A DNA stretch of 64,000 bases, from assembly GCF_000565015.1 (NCBI RefSeq), contig NZ_JDFF01000004.1, positions 57,436-121,435 on the forward strand, written 5' to 3'. The DNA is from Porphyromonas catoniae ATCC 51270 (GTDB lineage Bacteria > Bacteroidota > Bacteroidia > Bacteroidales > Porphyromonadaceae). This document shows positions 55,156-63,921 of this stretch, piece by piece. The number at the start of each line of letters is the position of its first letter. Positions within the stretch are counted from its first letter, which is position 1. The notes beneath the pieces were generated by a model, which was not told the origin of the DNA, did no database searches, and saw nothing but the letters and a program-made list of their open reading frames with translations. Both the position numbers and the translations under genes were made by a program.

Positions 55156-55566
55156 TTAGCGATGGGGCTTAGTGCGACCTCGAGGTGAGGACGAGCGTCT
55201 CCTAAGCGTAGGGTAAAAGGCATTGGGGATATGCTCGATCGTATAGGTACGATCGGGGGCAATATCTAGGGCGATAATATCGTAGCGCACCTCTAGCTCT
55301 AGGTGATGCAGGCGAACATAATGATCTGCCGCCTGGATAAGGAAGCGCTCTTTCTCTCGGGTGACACTCTCCCGAGCCTTGAGGTAGCTACCCGAGGATC
55401 GGGTCTTGACCTCGGCGATGACGAGTGTGGGGCCCCATTGGGCAATGATGTCTACCTCTTTATGCCCATACCTCCAGTTACGCTCATGGATTGTATAGCC
55501 GAGGGACTCAAGGTAACGACAGGCTAGCTCTTCACCAATCGTACCCGTCTTGAGATGTTCGTCCAT
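55156..55566 (-). CDS. yraN: YraN family (UPF0102) nuclease-like protein
   Basis: A 136-residue protein with a PD-(D/E)XK-type restriction-endonuclease fold. It has the opening IGEELACRYLESLGY, then DIIAQ and IAEVKTRSS carrying the Asp and Glu-x-Lys of the active site. The role is probably DNA processing, and family members are poorly characterised. The first 43 nt overlap the 3' end of the glsB-like gene in another frame. Confidence 0.88.
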   Translation of the reverse strand: MDEHLKTGTIGEELACRYLESLGYTIHERNWRYGHKEVDIIAQWGPTLVIAEVKTRSSGSYLKARESVTREKERFLIQAADHYVRLHHLELEVRYDIIALDIAPDRTYTIEHIPNAFYPTLRRRSSSPRGRTKPHR

Positions 55567-56522
55567 AAGAGGTCTTTCTGCTCTTCCTCAGGCTCGAATG
55601 TCTCGATGTGTCGGAGGCGTTTGTCGGGGATGATGGTGTCAATGGCTATGAGAATACCTGTCTCCTCGACGAGCCCAAAGTCATAGTTAATCGCCGTACC
55701 AAAGACCCGCATCTTCGGGGAGAGAGCCATATAGGCACTGACCAGAGGCGGAATATTGTAGCCAAGAGCACGCACAGCGGTATTCAGCGCACGATAGTTC
55801 GCAGAGAAGTCATCCGTGGGGAAGAGCCTCTGCGCTTCCTCCTCATCCACCTCAATGGGTAGTGGCTCTGTAGGGATAACAAGACCCTCGGGATCAGAGA
55901 AGTGTAACCTAAGGAAGTGTAATATTAGATTGCGAGCATGACGATCGTAGTCCTTGTACATGGTGACCTTCCCATAGAAATACTTCATCTTCGGGTAAAT
56001 CACCGTGAGCGCACCAAGTCCATCCCAGAGGTTGTCTAGGGCAAAGAGGCTCTTAGCTCCCATGCGTGTCGATTGGTAGGGAAGAGAGACAAAGGAGCGA
56101 CCGAGCTCTATGGTATAGGGAAGATAGTCCGATAGGAACTGAGGGCTGAAATCAAACATACCAGCCGTCGCCAACCGAGGCTTGCCCGTCGTAGGATCAA
56201 TATGTACCTCATCACCGAAGATGAAGCGATAGCCCCCGAGAATCGCCTGCTCGGCCGGATCCCAAACAATCAGCTGTCCATAGCCATCTCGGTCGGTATC
56301 GAAGTCATCGATGTCGCAATCCTTCCCCGTACCTCCCCCATAGAAGCGAAAGGCCTCTTCTCGGAGACGCCCAATCTCTCGCATCGTATTTGGAGCAGAG
56401 GAGGCATGGAAGACATAGATCTCGTTACCCCCCTTATTGGTCAGGCGTAGACGCTTATCCGGAGTAAGCTCCTCGAGGATAAGCGCTTTGGGGACAGGGG
56501 GGATGATGGGTGTGGTGTACAT
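55524..56522 (-). CDS. glsB: Glycine-lipid N-acyltransferase (GNAT/hemolysin-like)
   Basis: A 332-residue acyltransferase of the ornithine-lipid OlsB-like group (GNAT fold), with REEAFRFYGGGTGKDCDIDDFD and ELGRSFVSLPYQ segments. In Bacteroides the GlsB protein N-acylates glycine with a 3-hydroxy fatty acid, the first step to glycine and serine-glycine lipids of the envelope. The adjacent glsA-like gene, 3 bp upstream, supports this role over a generic hemolysin annotation. Symbols follow the Bacteroides names as I recall them. Confidence 0.75.
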   Translation of the reverse strand: MYTTPIIPPVPKALILEELTPDKRLRLTNKGGNEIYVFHASSAPNTMREIGRLREEAFRFYGGGTGKDCDIDDFDTDRDGYGQLIVWDPAEQAILGGYRFIFGDEVHIDPTTGKPRLATAGMFDFSPQFLSDYLPYTIELGRSFVSLPYQSTRMGAKSLFALDNLWDGLGALTVIYPKMKYFYGKVTMYKDYDRHARNLILHFLRLHFSDPEGLVIPTEPLPIEVDEEEAQRLFPTDDFSANYRALNTAVRALGYNIPPLVSAYMALSPKMRVFGTAINYDFGLVEETGILIAIDTIIPDKRLRHIETFEPEEEQKDLLWTNISRRVRLVKS

Positions 56523-56525
56523 GGT

Positions 56526-57404
56526 CTACTTCTTCCTGCTATCGTACTCATCTCGGAGCGCGTAGCAGAGGCTACGGATACGAGCAGCCTCTGCCTCTGG
56601 GCTCAGGGTACTGTCACGTAGGCTCTGCCAGGAGATGGGCTCACCTACGATAATACGAAAACTCTTGCCCGTAGCACGAAAGAGTTCGTCAGGAAGGAGA
56701 GCTGTCCCGATGTCAAACTTCATCCTTAGGGCATTCTTGATATGCCATATCCAGTAAAAGTGTCGGGAGTTTTGCCCCACAAAGTGCAAGGGGACGATAT
56801 CACGCTCGTGGTTGATGGCCTGAGTGATAAAAGTCTTACGCCACTCCTGATCCTGAATCCTACCATCATAGACACGAGAGCAGAACCCTGCGGGGAAGGT
56901 ACCGATGGGGACATCGCTTCGCATAGCCTCCTGAAGCATAGCTACCGCCTCCTTGCCCTGCGCTCCATGCTTGTTGAGGGGCAGGAAGACGGGCTGTAGG
57001 GGCTTCAGGTGATAGAGCATATCATTGACCATATAGCGTATATCGCCATAGTGCCGTCCCAGCATGTAGGAGATTGCTATGCCATCCATCCCCCCTAGCG
57101 GGTGATTGCTGGCGAAGATGCACCGCCCATGCTCGGGTAGACGCTCCGGATGTACCCAGTCAAGATCTAGGCGGAACTCTCCTACGAGTGCCTCTAGGAA
57201 GTCCATACCCTCGAGGTGGCTATACCGATAGAGGATATCATTGATCTCCCGCTGATGTATGACTCGCTCCAGCGTGCGAAGGATAGGGGCGGGAAGACGA
57301 CGATGTACCTTCTCCTCAATCACCTCTCCTACGTGTATGGCGTAGGGGTGATCCTGAGGAGTGTAGGCTGCCTTGTCGAAGGGGGGGAGATGTGTCTGAC
57401 TCAC
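56526..57404 (-). CDS. glsA: Glycine-lipid O-acyltransferase (PlsC-like)
   Basis: A 292-residue lysophospholipid acyltransferase-type enzyme. The acceptor motif is SNHPLGGMDG, a variant of HxxxxD, and FPAGFCSRVYDG corresponds to the second block. It should O-acylate the 3-hydroxyl of the N-acyl-glycine made by the GlsB-like protein. Its ATG overlaps the valS stop, which suggests translational coupling. The alternative is a general 1-acylglycerol-3-phosphate acyltransferase, but the gene pair argues for lipid-amino-acid synthesis. Confidence 0.75.
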   Translation of the reverse strand: MSQTHLPPFDKAAYTPQDHPYAIHVGEVIEEKVHRRLPAPILRTLERVIHQREINDILYRYSHLEGMDFLEALVGEFRLDLDWVHPERLPEHGRCIFASNHPLGGMDGIAISYMLGRHYGDIRYMVNDMLYHLKPLQPVFLPLNKHGAQGKEAVAMLQEAMRSDVPIGTFPAGFCSRVYDGRIQDQEWRKTFITQAINHERDIVPLHFVGQNSRHFYWIWHIKNALRMKFDIGTALLPDELFRATGKSFRIIVGEPISWQSLRDSTLSPEAEAARIRSLCYALRDEYDSRKK

Positions 57405-60025
57405 TACTTGCCCGATAGCTGACGGATACTCTGCTTGATGCTGGCGATACGGCTCTCGGCATCGGTCTTCTTCTTCTGCTCTAGGGCGATGACCGCCTCT
57501 GGAGCCTTGGAGACGAAGCTCTCGTTGCTGAGCTTCTTCTCTACACCAGCGAGGAACTTCTGTTGATACTCGAGGTCGGCACGGAGCTTGGCGAGCTCCT
57601 CCTCTACATTGATGTAGGCTGCCATAGGTACAGCGAACTCGTCGGTGCCGATGACGAAGCTTACTGCTCCCTCACTGCGCTTACCACTGCGGTCAATCTC
57701 GGAGAGCCCTGCCATCTTGATGAGGACTTCATCCAGCTCGCTGGGGTAGCTCTCAGAGGCCTCTAGCGTCAGAGCCTCACGAGGAGAGAGGTTCTTGCTC
57801 GTGCGCAGGCTACGGATCGAGGTGATAAGCTCCTGCACAGCAGCGAAGCGAGAGAGGAAGGCTTCGTCAAAAGATTCTGCAGGGCGTTGCTGAGCATTCA
57901 TGATGCTCTCGCCCTCCCTGCGCTCAGCGAGGTTCTGCCACAGCTCCTCCGTGATGAACGGCATGAAGGGGTGCAGGATGCGCAGGACTTCGTCAAAGAA
58001 GCCAAGTGCCTCATCACACGTCACTCGATCGATCGGGGTGCCATAGGCTGGCTTGATGAGCTCCAGATAGTAGGAGGAGAAGTCGTCACGGATGAGCTTG
58101 TAGACGAGGGTAAGGGCTTCGCTGATGCGGTACTTGGAGAAGAGATCCTCCAGCTCGGTCGCAGCCTTGCTGAGCACCTGGCGCATCCAGTAGGAGGCGA
58201 GGCGGGAGGCCTCGGGCTGGGGAGCCTCGGAGGCATCATCCGTCCAGCCCTTGACGAGGCGGAAGGCATTCCAGATCTTGTTACAGAAGTTGCGCCCTTG
58301 CTCACAGAGAGACTCATCGAAGAGAATGTCGTTCCCTGCAGGGGCACTCATGATGAGCCCCATACGGACACCATCAGCGCCGTACTTATCTATTAGGTCA
58401 AGAGGGTCGGGGGAGTTCCCGAGGGTCTTGGACATCTTGCGTCCTTGGTTGTCACGCACGATCCCCGTGAGATAGACATTCTCGAAGGGCTTCTTCCCCT
58501 GGAAGGCATAGCCTGCCATGATCATACGTGCTACCCAGAAGAAGAGGATATCAGGCCCTGTGACAAGGTCTGAGGTGGGGTAGTAATAGCTCAGCTCCTT
58601 ATCATCTCGGCTCATCGCTGGGGCAAAGACCGTGATGGGCCAGAGCCAAGAGGAGAACCAAGTGTCTAGGCAGTCGCTCTCACGGCGAAGGTCTTCGGCT
58701 CTGAGGCTGGGTACCTTTTGCTGTGCTAGGTGGAGGGCTTCCTCATCCGAGCTGGCTACGACGAAGCTACCATCGGGGAGGTAATAGGCTGGTATGCGAT
58801 GTCCCCACCAAAGCTGGCGACTGATACACCAGTCCTTGATGTTCTCCATCCAGTAGCGGTAGGTGTTCTTGAACTTAGCAGGGTGTAGACGAATTTCATC
58901 CTTCATCACTGCATCGAGGGCTGGGGCTGCAAGACCCTCCATACGGAGGAACCACTGCATCGAGAGCTTAGGCTCGATGGGGGCAAAGGTGCGCTCGGAG
59001 TGCCCAACCTTGTTGGTGTAGGCCTCGACCTTCTCCAGCAGTCCTGCTGCGGCTAGATCACCCTCGATCTTCTCTCTGACCTCAAAGCGATCCATCCCTG
59101 CATATACTCCTCCATGCTCGTTGAGCGAACCGTCATCGTGGAAGATGTCGATCGTCTCCAGCTGGTGCTTCTCTCCGAGCATATAGTCATTGACGTCGTG
59201 AGCAGGGGTTACCTTGAGGCAGCCCGTACCGAACTCTATATCTACATATTCGTCCTCGATCACGGGGACAGCTCGCCCTACGAGGGGGATGATGAGGCGC
59301 TTGCCCTTGAGGAAGTGATAGCGCTCGTCCTCGGGGTTGATACACACAGCGGTATCCCCCATGATGGTCTCGGGGCGGGTCGTAGCCACGACGACGTAGC
59401 GATCCTCTCCCTCGACGTAGTAGCGCAGGTAATAGAGCTTGCCCTGCTGCTCCTGATAGACGACTTCTTCGTCACTTAGAGCCGTGCGAGCCTTAGGGTC
59501 CCAGTTTACGACACGCACACCTCGGTAGATCAGCCCCTGACGATAGAGCTCTACGAAGACGTCGATGACGCTCTGGCTACGCTCCTCGTCCATGGTGAAG
59601 GCCGTACGCTCCCAGTCGCAGGAGGCTCCCAGCCTCTTAAGCTGCTCGAGGATGATGCCTCCATGCTCACGAGTCCATTCCCAGGCATGCTCTAGGAACT
59701 GCTCACGGGTTAAGTCTTGCTTCTGTATGCCCTGTGCAGCGAGTCGACCTACAACCTTCGCCTCCGTAGCGATGGAGGCGTGGTCGGTCCCTGGTACCCA
59801 GCAGGCATTGAAGCCCCGCATACGAGCACGGCGCACGAGGATATCTTGGATGCTGTTATTCAGCATGTGTCCCATGTGCAGGACACCCGTTACGTTGGGC
59901 GGGGGGATGACGATAGTGTAAGCAGGGCGATGGTCAGGCTCTGAGTGGAAGAGGCGGTGCTTCATCCAGTATTCGTACCAGCGGCTCTCTACAGCCTCGG
60001 GGCTATACTTCGTAGCTAACTCCAT
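57404..60025 (-). CDS. valS: Valyl-tRNA synthetase
   Basis: Charges tRNA-Val. The 873-residue class I enzyme has the HIGH-type motif HMGHM ([16 protein letters not shown], near residue 52) and KMSKS as [14 protein letters not shown]. It also has an editing domain ([14 protein letters not shown]) and a C-terminal coiled coil ([17 protein letters not shown]). It leads an operon with the glycine-lipid genes, yraN and the GSCFA gene. Confidence 0.98.
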   Translation of the reverse strand: MELATKYSPEAVESRWYEYWMKHRLFHSEPDHRPAYTIVIPPPNVTGVLHMGHMLNNSIQDILVRRARMRGFNACWVPGTDHASIATEAKVVGRLAAQGIQKQDLTREQFLEHAWEWTREHGGIILEQLKRLGASCDWERTAFTMDEERSQSVIDVFVELYRQGLIYRGVRVVNWDPKARTALSDEEVVYQEQQGKLYYLRYYVEGEDRYVVVATTRPETIMGDTAVCINPEDERYHFLKGKRLIIPLVGRAVPVIEDEYVDIEFGTGCLKVTPAHDVNDYMLGEKHQLETIDIFHDDGSLNEHGGVYAGMDRFEVREKIEGDLAAAGLLEKVEAYTNKVGHSERTFAPIEPKLSMQWFLRMEGLAAPALDAVMKDEIRLHPAKFKNTYRYWMENIKDWCISRQLWWGHRIPAYYLPDGSFVVASSDEEALHLAQQKVPSLRAEDLRRESDCLDTWFSSWLWPITVFAPAMSRDDKELSYYYPTSDLVTGPDILFFWVARMIMAGYAFQGKKPFENVYLTGIVRDNQGRKMSKTLGNSPDPLDLIDKYGADGVRMGLIMSAPAGNDILFDESLCEQGRNFCNKIWNAFRLVKGWTDDASEAPQPEASRLASYWMRQVLSKAATELEDLFSKYRISEALTLVYKLIRDDFSSYYLELIKPAYGTPIDRVTCDEALGFFDEVLRILHPFMPFITEELWQNLAERREGESIMNAQQRPAESFDEAFLSRFAAVQELITSIRSLRTSKNLSPREALTLEASESYPSELDEVLIKMAGLSEIDRSGKRSEGAVSFVIGTDEFAVPMAAYINVEEELAKLRADLEYQQKFLAGVEKKLSNESFVSKAPEAVIALEQKKKTDAESRIASIKQSIRQLSGK

Positions 60026-60106
60026 AGAGTATTATATAAACCTATCTGAATTCTTTATGATGTCTATAACTATGTGGCAGAGGGCATCCACCTGAATTAT
60101 AAGGCA

Positions 60107-60114
60107 CAAATTTA
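60107..60114 (-). promoter_or_regulatory. -7 box of the valS promoter
   Basis: TAAATTTG on the minus strand, about 80 nt before the valS ATG. Confidence 0.6.
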
Positions 60115-60125
60115 CGTATTTTGTA

Positions 60126-60267
60126 CGGGATAGTGTAGGATAGGCTACCCACTAGACCCGCTCCCCGCCCTTCACACACCAAATTACTTATCGAGGTCTG
60201 GCATATCGGGATAGATGCGGGGGAAAATCTCTAGACTTCTTCTATCAAATAATTATACACTATCCCG
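60126..60267. repeat. Short element bounded by 12-bp inverted repeats
   Basis: CGGGATAGTGTA at 60126-60137 is repeated inverted as TACACTATCCCG at 60256-60267, with 118 bp of non-coding DNA between. It could be a decayed miniature element or a long-range stem. No target duplication was recognised. Confidence 0.45.
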
Positions 60268-60360
60268 CATAAACCATGGGAGAAAAGAAGAGCGAAGCGA
60301 GAGATGAAACAATAATGAAATAGAGAGCTAAGCCCCCCTTTAGGCTCGAAAGCAAAAAGA

Positions 60361-60389
60361 AAAAACGAGAACCTCAATAGAGATCCTCG
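60361..60389 (-). terminator. Terminator of the tRNA-Tyr/Gly unit
   Basis: A stem of about 10 bp with two mismatches (CGAGAACCTC with GAGATCCTCG) is followed on the minus strand by TTTTTTCTTTTTG. The stretch 60268-60360 shows no gene. Confidence 0.7.
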
Positions 60390-60425
60390 CTTTATTTCTT
60401 TGGGTAGTAGCTCTACCAACCTATG

Positions 60426-60498
60426 AGCGGAAGACGGGGCTCAAACCCGCGACCCTTAGCTTGGAAGGCTAATGCTCTATCAACTGAGCTACTTCCGC
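60426..60498 (-). tRNA. tRNA-Gly (TCC)
   Basis: A 73-nt cloverleaf with acceptor GCGGAAG/CTTCCGC, anticodon loop CTTCCAA and discriminator T. No CCA is encoded. Confidence 0.97.
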
Positions 60499-60511
60499 AA
60501 TCCTTAGAGAG

Positions 60512-60594
60512 TGGGCAGTGATGGATTCGAACCACCGAAGGCGTAAGCCAGCTGAGTTACAGTCAGCCCCATTTGGCCACTCTGGTAACTGCCC
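60512..60594 (-). tRNA. tRNA-Tyr (GTA)
   Basis: An 83-nt class II tRNA with acceptor GGGCAGT/ACTGCCC, anticodon loop CTGTAAC and a variable arm GGCTTACGCC. Discriminator A. It is 13 bp upstream of tRNA-Gly. Confidence 0.97.
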
Positions 60595-60615
60595 ATCCTT
60601 TTTTCTTTAGCGTTG

Positions 60616-60623
60616 CAAAGGTA
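60616..60623 (-). promoter_or_regulatory. -7 box of the tRNA-Tyr/Gly promoter
   Basis: TACCTTTG on the minus strand, immediately downstream of the ribH stop and 22 nt before tRNA-Tyr. Confidence 0.65.
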
Positions 60624-60627
60624 GATA

Positions 60628-61137
60628 CTATTTTTCAATTATGCAAACAGGGCGACACATCTTCAGAGCCGTCTCTGCTGCCTCTACCCCCTTATTGCCT
60701 AACCTTCCTCCCGCACGCTCCTCTGCCTGCCCCATATCCTCAGTAGTAAGAACACCAAAAATCACAGGTACATAGCGAGGCTCTTTACTCTCCACAATGA
60801 CGGGCTGAGCATTAAGCACCGAGAGTCCTGAGGTCACCCCCTGACAGATGTAATCAAAGTGGGCTGTATCCCCACGCACAACACATCCGATGGCAATAAC
60901 GGCATCTACCCCCTGAGCTCGTAGACGTGCAGAAGCATTCACTAGCTCAAAAGCTCCCGGCACACGAAAGATGACAACCTCGGCAGCTCCTCGGGCATGA
61001 AGGACGGACTTCGCGCCCTCAAGTAGAGCCTCGGTGATATTACTATTCCACTCTGCCACGGCAATCCCAATACGCAGCCCTTCGGCTGCTGGGACCTCAC
61101 TGTGATAGGAAGAAGTAACATGATCGATTGTGGACAT
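60628..61137 (-). CDS. ribH: 6,7-dimethyl-8-ribityllumazine synthase
   Basis: The penultimate step of riboflavin synthesis: it condenses 5-amino-6-ribitylaminouracil with dihydroxybutanone phosphate. The 169-residue protein has [17 protein letters not shown] and the catalytic-His segment [19 protein letters not shown]. It lies 11 bp after the TPR protein gene. No FMN riboswitch is present. Confidence 0.97.
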   Translation of the reverse strand: MSTIDHVTSSYHSEVPAAEGLRIGIAVAEWNSNITEALLEGAKSVLHARGAAEVVIFRVPGAFELVNASARLRAQGVDAVIAIGCVVRGDTAHFDYICQGVTSGLSVLNAQPVIVESKEPRYVPVIFGVLTTEDMGQAEERAGGRLGNKGVEAAETALKMCRPVCIIEK

Positions 61138-61148
61138 ACTCCGAAGTC

Positions 61149-61835
61149 TTACTTGCCCCCAGCCGCACGAGCACGGATGAGGTCAGCCTCTACCATCTCA
61201 GCCTCTGGGGCAGTGTAGTACTTATCCTTAACTTCCTGATAAGCCTTAACAGCTTGGTCATACTTACCTAGCTTCTCATAGACATGTCCAGCCTTGATGA
61301 GGCAGCTAGGAGAGATGGCTTCACTATTTGCACTCTTTGCCGCAGACTCGTAGGCTTTGACAGCATCCTCGAGCTTACCTAGCTGTACGTAGCAGTCTCC
61401 AATCATACGCTGAATGGAGGGCGCAACGAGGGCTTCATCCGAAGAGAACTTCTGAAGCTCAGCTAAAGCTTCCTGATACTTACCCATATCATAGAGGCAA
61501 ATACCGCTATAGGCATGAGCCAGATTAGCAGCATCGGTACCTGAGAAGTTCTTGGCTATAGCCTCAAAGCCAGGAGCCCCGGCTCCCTTGAGTGCAAGGC
61601 TATCCTGCCCCATTATAAACTGCTCCTCAGACACGAAGAGCTGCGTAGAAGCCTTGACATTCTTGGGCTCCTTAATGAACTTAATGTAGGCGAAGATACC
61701 GAGTGCAATGAGGAGGATTGCCCCCACTCCAATCATAATCTTCTTGCCATGGCGTTCAAAGAACTGTTCTCCCTGCATCACCTTTTCGTCAATTACGTCT
61801 AAGGTGTCTTGACCACGGTGTTCCTGAAGTGACAT
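61149..61835 (-). CDS. Membrane-anchored tetratricopeptide repeat protein
   Basis: A 228-residue protein with one N-terminal transmembrane helix ([21 protein letters not shown], about residues 34-54) and three or more TPR units ([60 protein letters not shown]). It resembles YfgM-like proteins and probably acts as an envelope-side scaffold. It is co-transcribed with ribH, an arrangement common in this phylum, though the link in function is unclear. Confidence 0.85.
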   Translation of the reverse strand: MSLQEHRGQDTLDVIDEKVMQGEQFFERHGKKIMIGVGAILLIALGIFAYIKFIKEPKNVKASTQLFVSEEQFIMGQDSLALKGAGAPGFEAIAKNFSGTDAANLAHAYSGICLYDMGKYQEALAELQKFSSDEALVAPSIQRMIGDCYVQLGKLEDAVKAYESAAKSANSEAISPSCLIKAGHVYEKLGKYDQAVKAYQEVKDKYYTAPEAEMVEADLIRARAAGGK

Positions 61836-61886
61836 ATGAGCTTATCTTAATTTATTATTTATATGCGTCTACTTGCTTGTGATGCG

Positions 61887-61894
61887 CAAAGATA
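61887..61894 (-). promoter_or_regulatory. -7 box of the TPR-ribH promoter
   Basis: TATCTTTG on the minus strand, 52 nt before the TPR gene. Confidence 0.65.
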
Positions 61895-61923
61895 CGACTT
61901 TATCCTAAGGTATAAAAGCAAGC

Positions 61924-61962
61924 CGTACGCCCTACCCTCCCATATTGAGGGCAGAGCGTACG
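61924..61962 (-). terminator. Terminator of the NahK-like kinase gene
   Basis: An imperfect stem with outer CGTACGC/GCGTACG and inner CCTC/GAGG. The minus-strand tail is GGCTTGCTTTTATA. Confidence 0.7.
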
Positions 61963-61987
61963 CCGATACGAAGTAATATGACTCCTA

Positions 61988-63058
61988 CTACTTCAGCAAA
62001 GCCTCCATCTCCTCTGCATGCTCCTCGAGACACTGCAGATAGCGTAGCTGTGCGCGAGTACGCTGTAGGTTGTGCTCAGGGTGATGCACCTTGAAGTACT
62101 TATCCCCATCGATATAATCAGCGAGGAAGCGGACTGTCTGCATGTAGGTCATCAGACGCCCTCCATAAGCAATGAGACTACGCTCCGTAGGGGTAAGGAA
62201 CTTACCAGCTGTAGATAGGTAGCCCTCTACAAATGCTTTGTAGATTGTCATGTTCACCCCGATCTTAGAGAGATCTGGTTCATCCTCGGGGGCAAGGTTA
62301 ACCCCTGTTCGAATGAAGTCCCCTACATCACTAAGGATATAGCCTGGCATCACAGTATCCCAGTCCACAACACACAGCACGCACCCACCCTTATCGAAAA
62401 GTACATTATCAACCTTGGTGTCGCAGTGGATCGTACGCTTAGGTAGCTTCCCTTCCTCATGCAGACGCTCCTGGATGAGCATCTTATCGGCACGCTTCTC
62501 TATCTCCTCAAGTATATCCTGCACCTTAGCTACACGCCCCACTGAATCCTTCTCGACAGCCTCCTTGAGCTGGCGTAGGCGAAAGGGCATGCTGTGGAAA
62601 TCTACGATAGTATCACCCAAGACCCCCTCAGGGATGCCCGAGAGCATTTCCTCAAAGCGACCAAAAGCCTCTCCGGCAAAACGAGCAGCCTCAGGAGTAA
62701 GCTCACTCATGCTCATACTCTCGGGGATGAAGCGACAGACTCGCCAGTAGCTCTCGCCATCGTAGTAATAGTTCTTCTCTGGGCTGTTTAGCAGGGGATA
62801 GAAGTACAAGTACTTACGCTCTATATCAGGTTCACCCTCCTGCTCTAGACGCTGGCGCATAGTCTCAGAGACAATCGCCACATTACGCTGTAGGACCTCA
62901 ATACGAGGGAAAACATGATGATTTACTCGCTGTAGTATCCAGCGTCGTACCCCCTGGGTGTCTGTCACGGCATAGGTGTCGTTGATGTGTCCATTGCCGA
63001 AAGGTTGCACTTCCCCAATGCTCTCTTGGGGAATAAATTGGCTGATGATTTGCTTCAT
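61988..63058 (-). CDS. NahK-like N-acetylhexosamine 1-kinase (APH fold)
   Basis: A 356-residue phosphotransferase of the aminoglycoside/choline kinase fold. The catalytic loop is IHCDTKVDNVLF and the metal-binding Asp is in VVDWDTVMPG. The N-terminus (EVQPFGNGHINDTYAV) and the YFYPLLNS region match proteins annotated as N-acetylhexosamine 1-kinase. It would phosphorylate GlcNAc or GalNAc released by the GH20 enzyme. Exact sugar specificity cannot be read from the sequence. It is a single-gene unit with its own promoter and terminator. Confidence 0.75.
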   Translation of the reverse strand: MKQIISQFIPQESIGEVQPFGNGHINDTYAVTDTQGVRRWILQRVNHHVFPRIEVLQRNVAIVSETMRQRLEQEGEPDIERKYLYFYPLLNSPEKNYYYDGESYWRVCRFIPESMSMSELTPEAARFAGEAFGRFEEMLSGIPEGVLGDTIVDFHSMPFRLRQLKEAVEKDSVGRVAKVQDILEEIEKRADKMLIQERLHEEGKLPKRTIHCDTKVDNVLFDKGGCVLCVVDWDTVMPGYILSDVGDFIRTGVNLAPEDEPDLSKIGVNMTIYKAFVEGYLSTAGKFLTPTERSLIAYGGRLMTYMQTVRFLADYIDGDKYFKVHHPEHNLQRTRAQLRYLQCLEEHAEEMEALLK

Positions 63059-63115
63059 CGGAAGTGTTCTGTTCGTTAGTTAGCTTATAGCTAATACCTA
63101 TTACTCTTTCTCCTA

Positions 63116-63123
63116 CAAATATA
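63116..63123 (-). promoter_or_regulatory. -7 box of the NahK-like kinase promoter
   Basis: TATATTTG on the minus strand, 58 nt before the ATG and only a few bases beyond the upstream gene's terminator. Confidence 0.55.
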
Positions 63124-63127
63124 AGAC

Positions 63128-63175
63128 AAAAAGCCATGCGCCAGCACCCTCTAGATGAAGGTGGTGGCGCATGGC
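63128..63175 (-). terminator. Terminator of the small outer-membrane barrel gene
   Basis: A 16-bp stem with one mismatch (GCCATGCGCCAGCACC with GGTGGTGGCGCATGGC) is followed on the minus strand by TTTTTG. Confidence 0.88.
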
Positions 63176-63215
63176 ACTATCATGGAGATTTGTCAATCCC
63201 CAAGCTTAGATTACA

Positions 63216-63797
63216 CTAGAAGCGATAACCGACACCAACGAAGAACGAAGTGTTCTTTGCCGTAGCCTTCTGGACAGCTTCCTTGAGGGTATTAACCACT
63301 CCGATGTCTGTGCCGACACGTAGATAGAGCTTGTTGTACTCTAGAGCGGCTGAGGCGTTCAAGCTCACATCAAAGCGGCCAAGCTTCTTTGTCTTAAAGG
63401 CATCTTCACCTGTACCAGATGAAGACACGCCATAAGCAAAAGAAGGACCAACTTCAACTGATACAGCGAGCTTATCGTCAAGCTGTGCACGGATCCCAAG
63501 ATCAACAGGTACGCTTAGGTAGTTCAGAGCTTCACTCTTATTGCTTGGGAGCTTCGATCCTTCCTGACGGAATGTGATCCCTGGAGCAATATAAAGTCCT
63601 GCTGCTAGACCGATTTCAGCAGCAACACTTGCGCGAAAACCTGGGCGCATCTTATACCCAGACTGTGTATCTCCTTTACTATCCGTGACGCTTCTCTTAG
63701 CGAAGTTTCCAGCCACCTCGATACGAGGGTGAATCTGTGCCTGAGCAACAAATGTAGCAGTAGCAAGGGCAACTGCTGCGAAAAATAACTTCTTCAT
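63216..63797 (-). CDS. Small outer-membrane beta-barrel protein (OmpA-like/porin family)
   Basis: A 193-residue protein with a clear signal peptide (MKKLFFAAVALATATFVAQA, cleavage after AQA). An 8-stranded-type barrel of alternating hydrophobic strands follows and ends in the aromatic motif GVGYRF, typical of barrel C-termini. It has no peptidoglycan-binding domain. The start at 63797 gives the signal peptide and fits the -7 box at 63848-63855. It is monocistronic. Function is unknown, perhaps a structural or adhesion barrel. Confidence 0.82.
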   Translation of the reverse strand: MKKLFFAAVALATATFVAQAQIHPRIEVAGNFAKRSVTDSKGDTQSGYKMRPGFRASVAAEIGLAAGLYIAPGITFRQEGSKLPSNKSEALNYLSVPVDLGIRAQLDDKLAVSVEVGPSFAYGVSSSGTGEDAFKTKKLGRFDVSLNASAALEYNKLYLRVGTDIGVVNTLKEAVQKATAKNTSFFVGVGYRF

Positions 63798-63847
63798 TAT
63801 TCTATTCTTGAGTTGCATTGTGCGGCAATAGGCCACACATTCTATCG

Positions 63848-63855
63848 CAAAGTTA
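63848..63855 (-). promoter_or_regulatory. -7 box of the small barrel gene
   Basis: TAACTTTG on the minus strand, 51 nt before the ATG at 63797. Confidence 0.6.
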
Positions 63856-63885
63856 ATAAATATTCACAAAAGAACCTAAATGAAG

Positions 63886-63921
63886 ATAGGCGGTGACTAG
63901 CATTTGCTAATCACCGCCTAT
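63886..63921. terminator. Hairpin at the right end of the window
   Basis: ATAGGCGGTGA pairs with TCACCGCCTAT over 11 bp with a 14-nt loop. It probably ends a minus-strand gene lying beyond the window. Confidence 0.6.
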
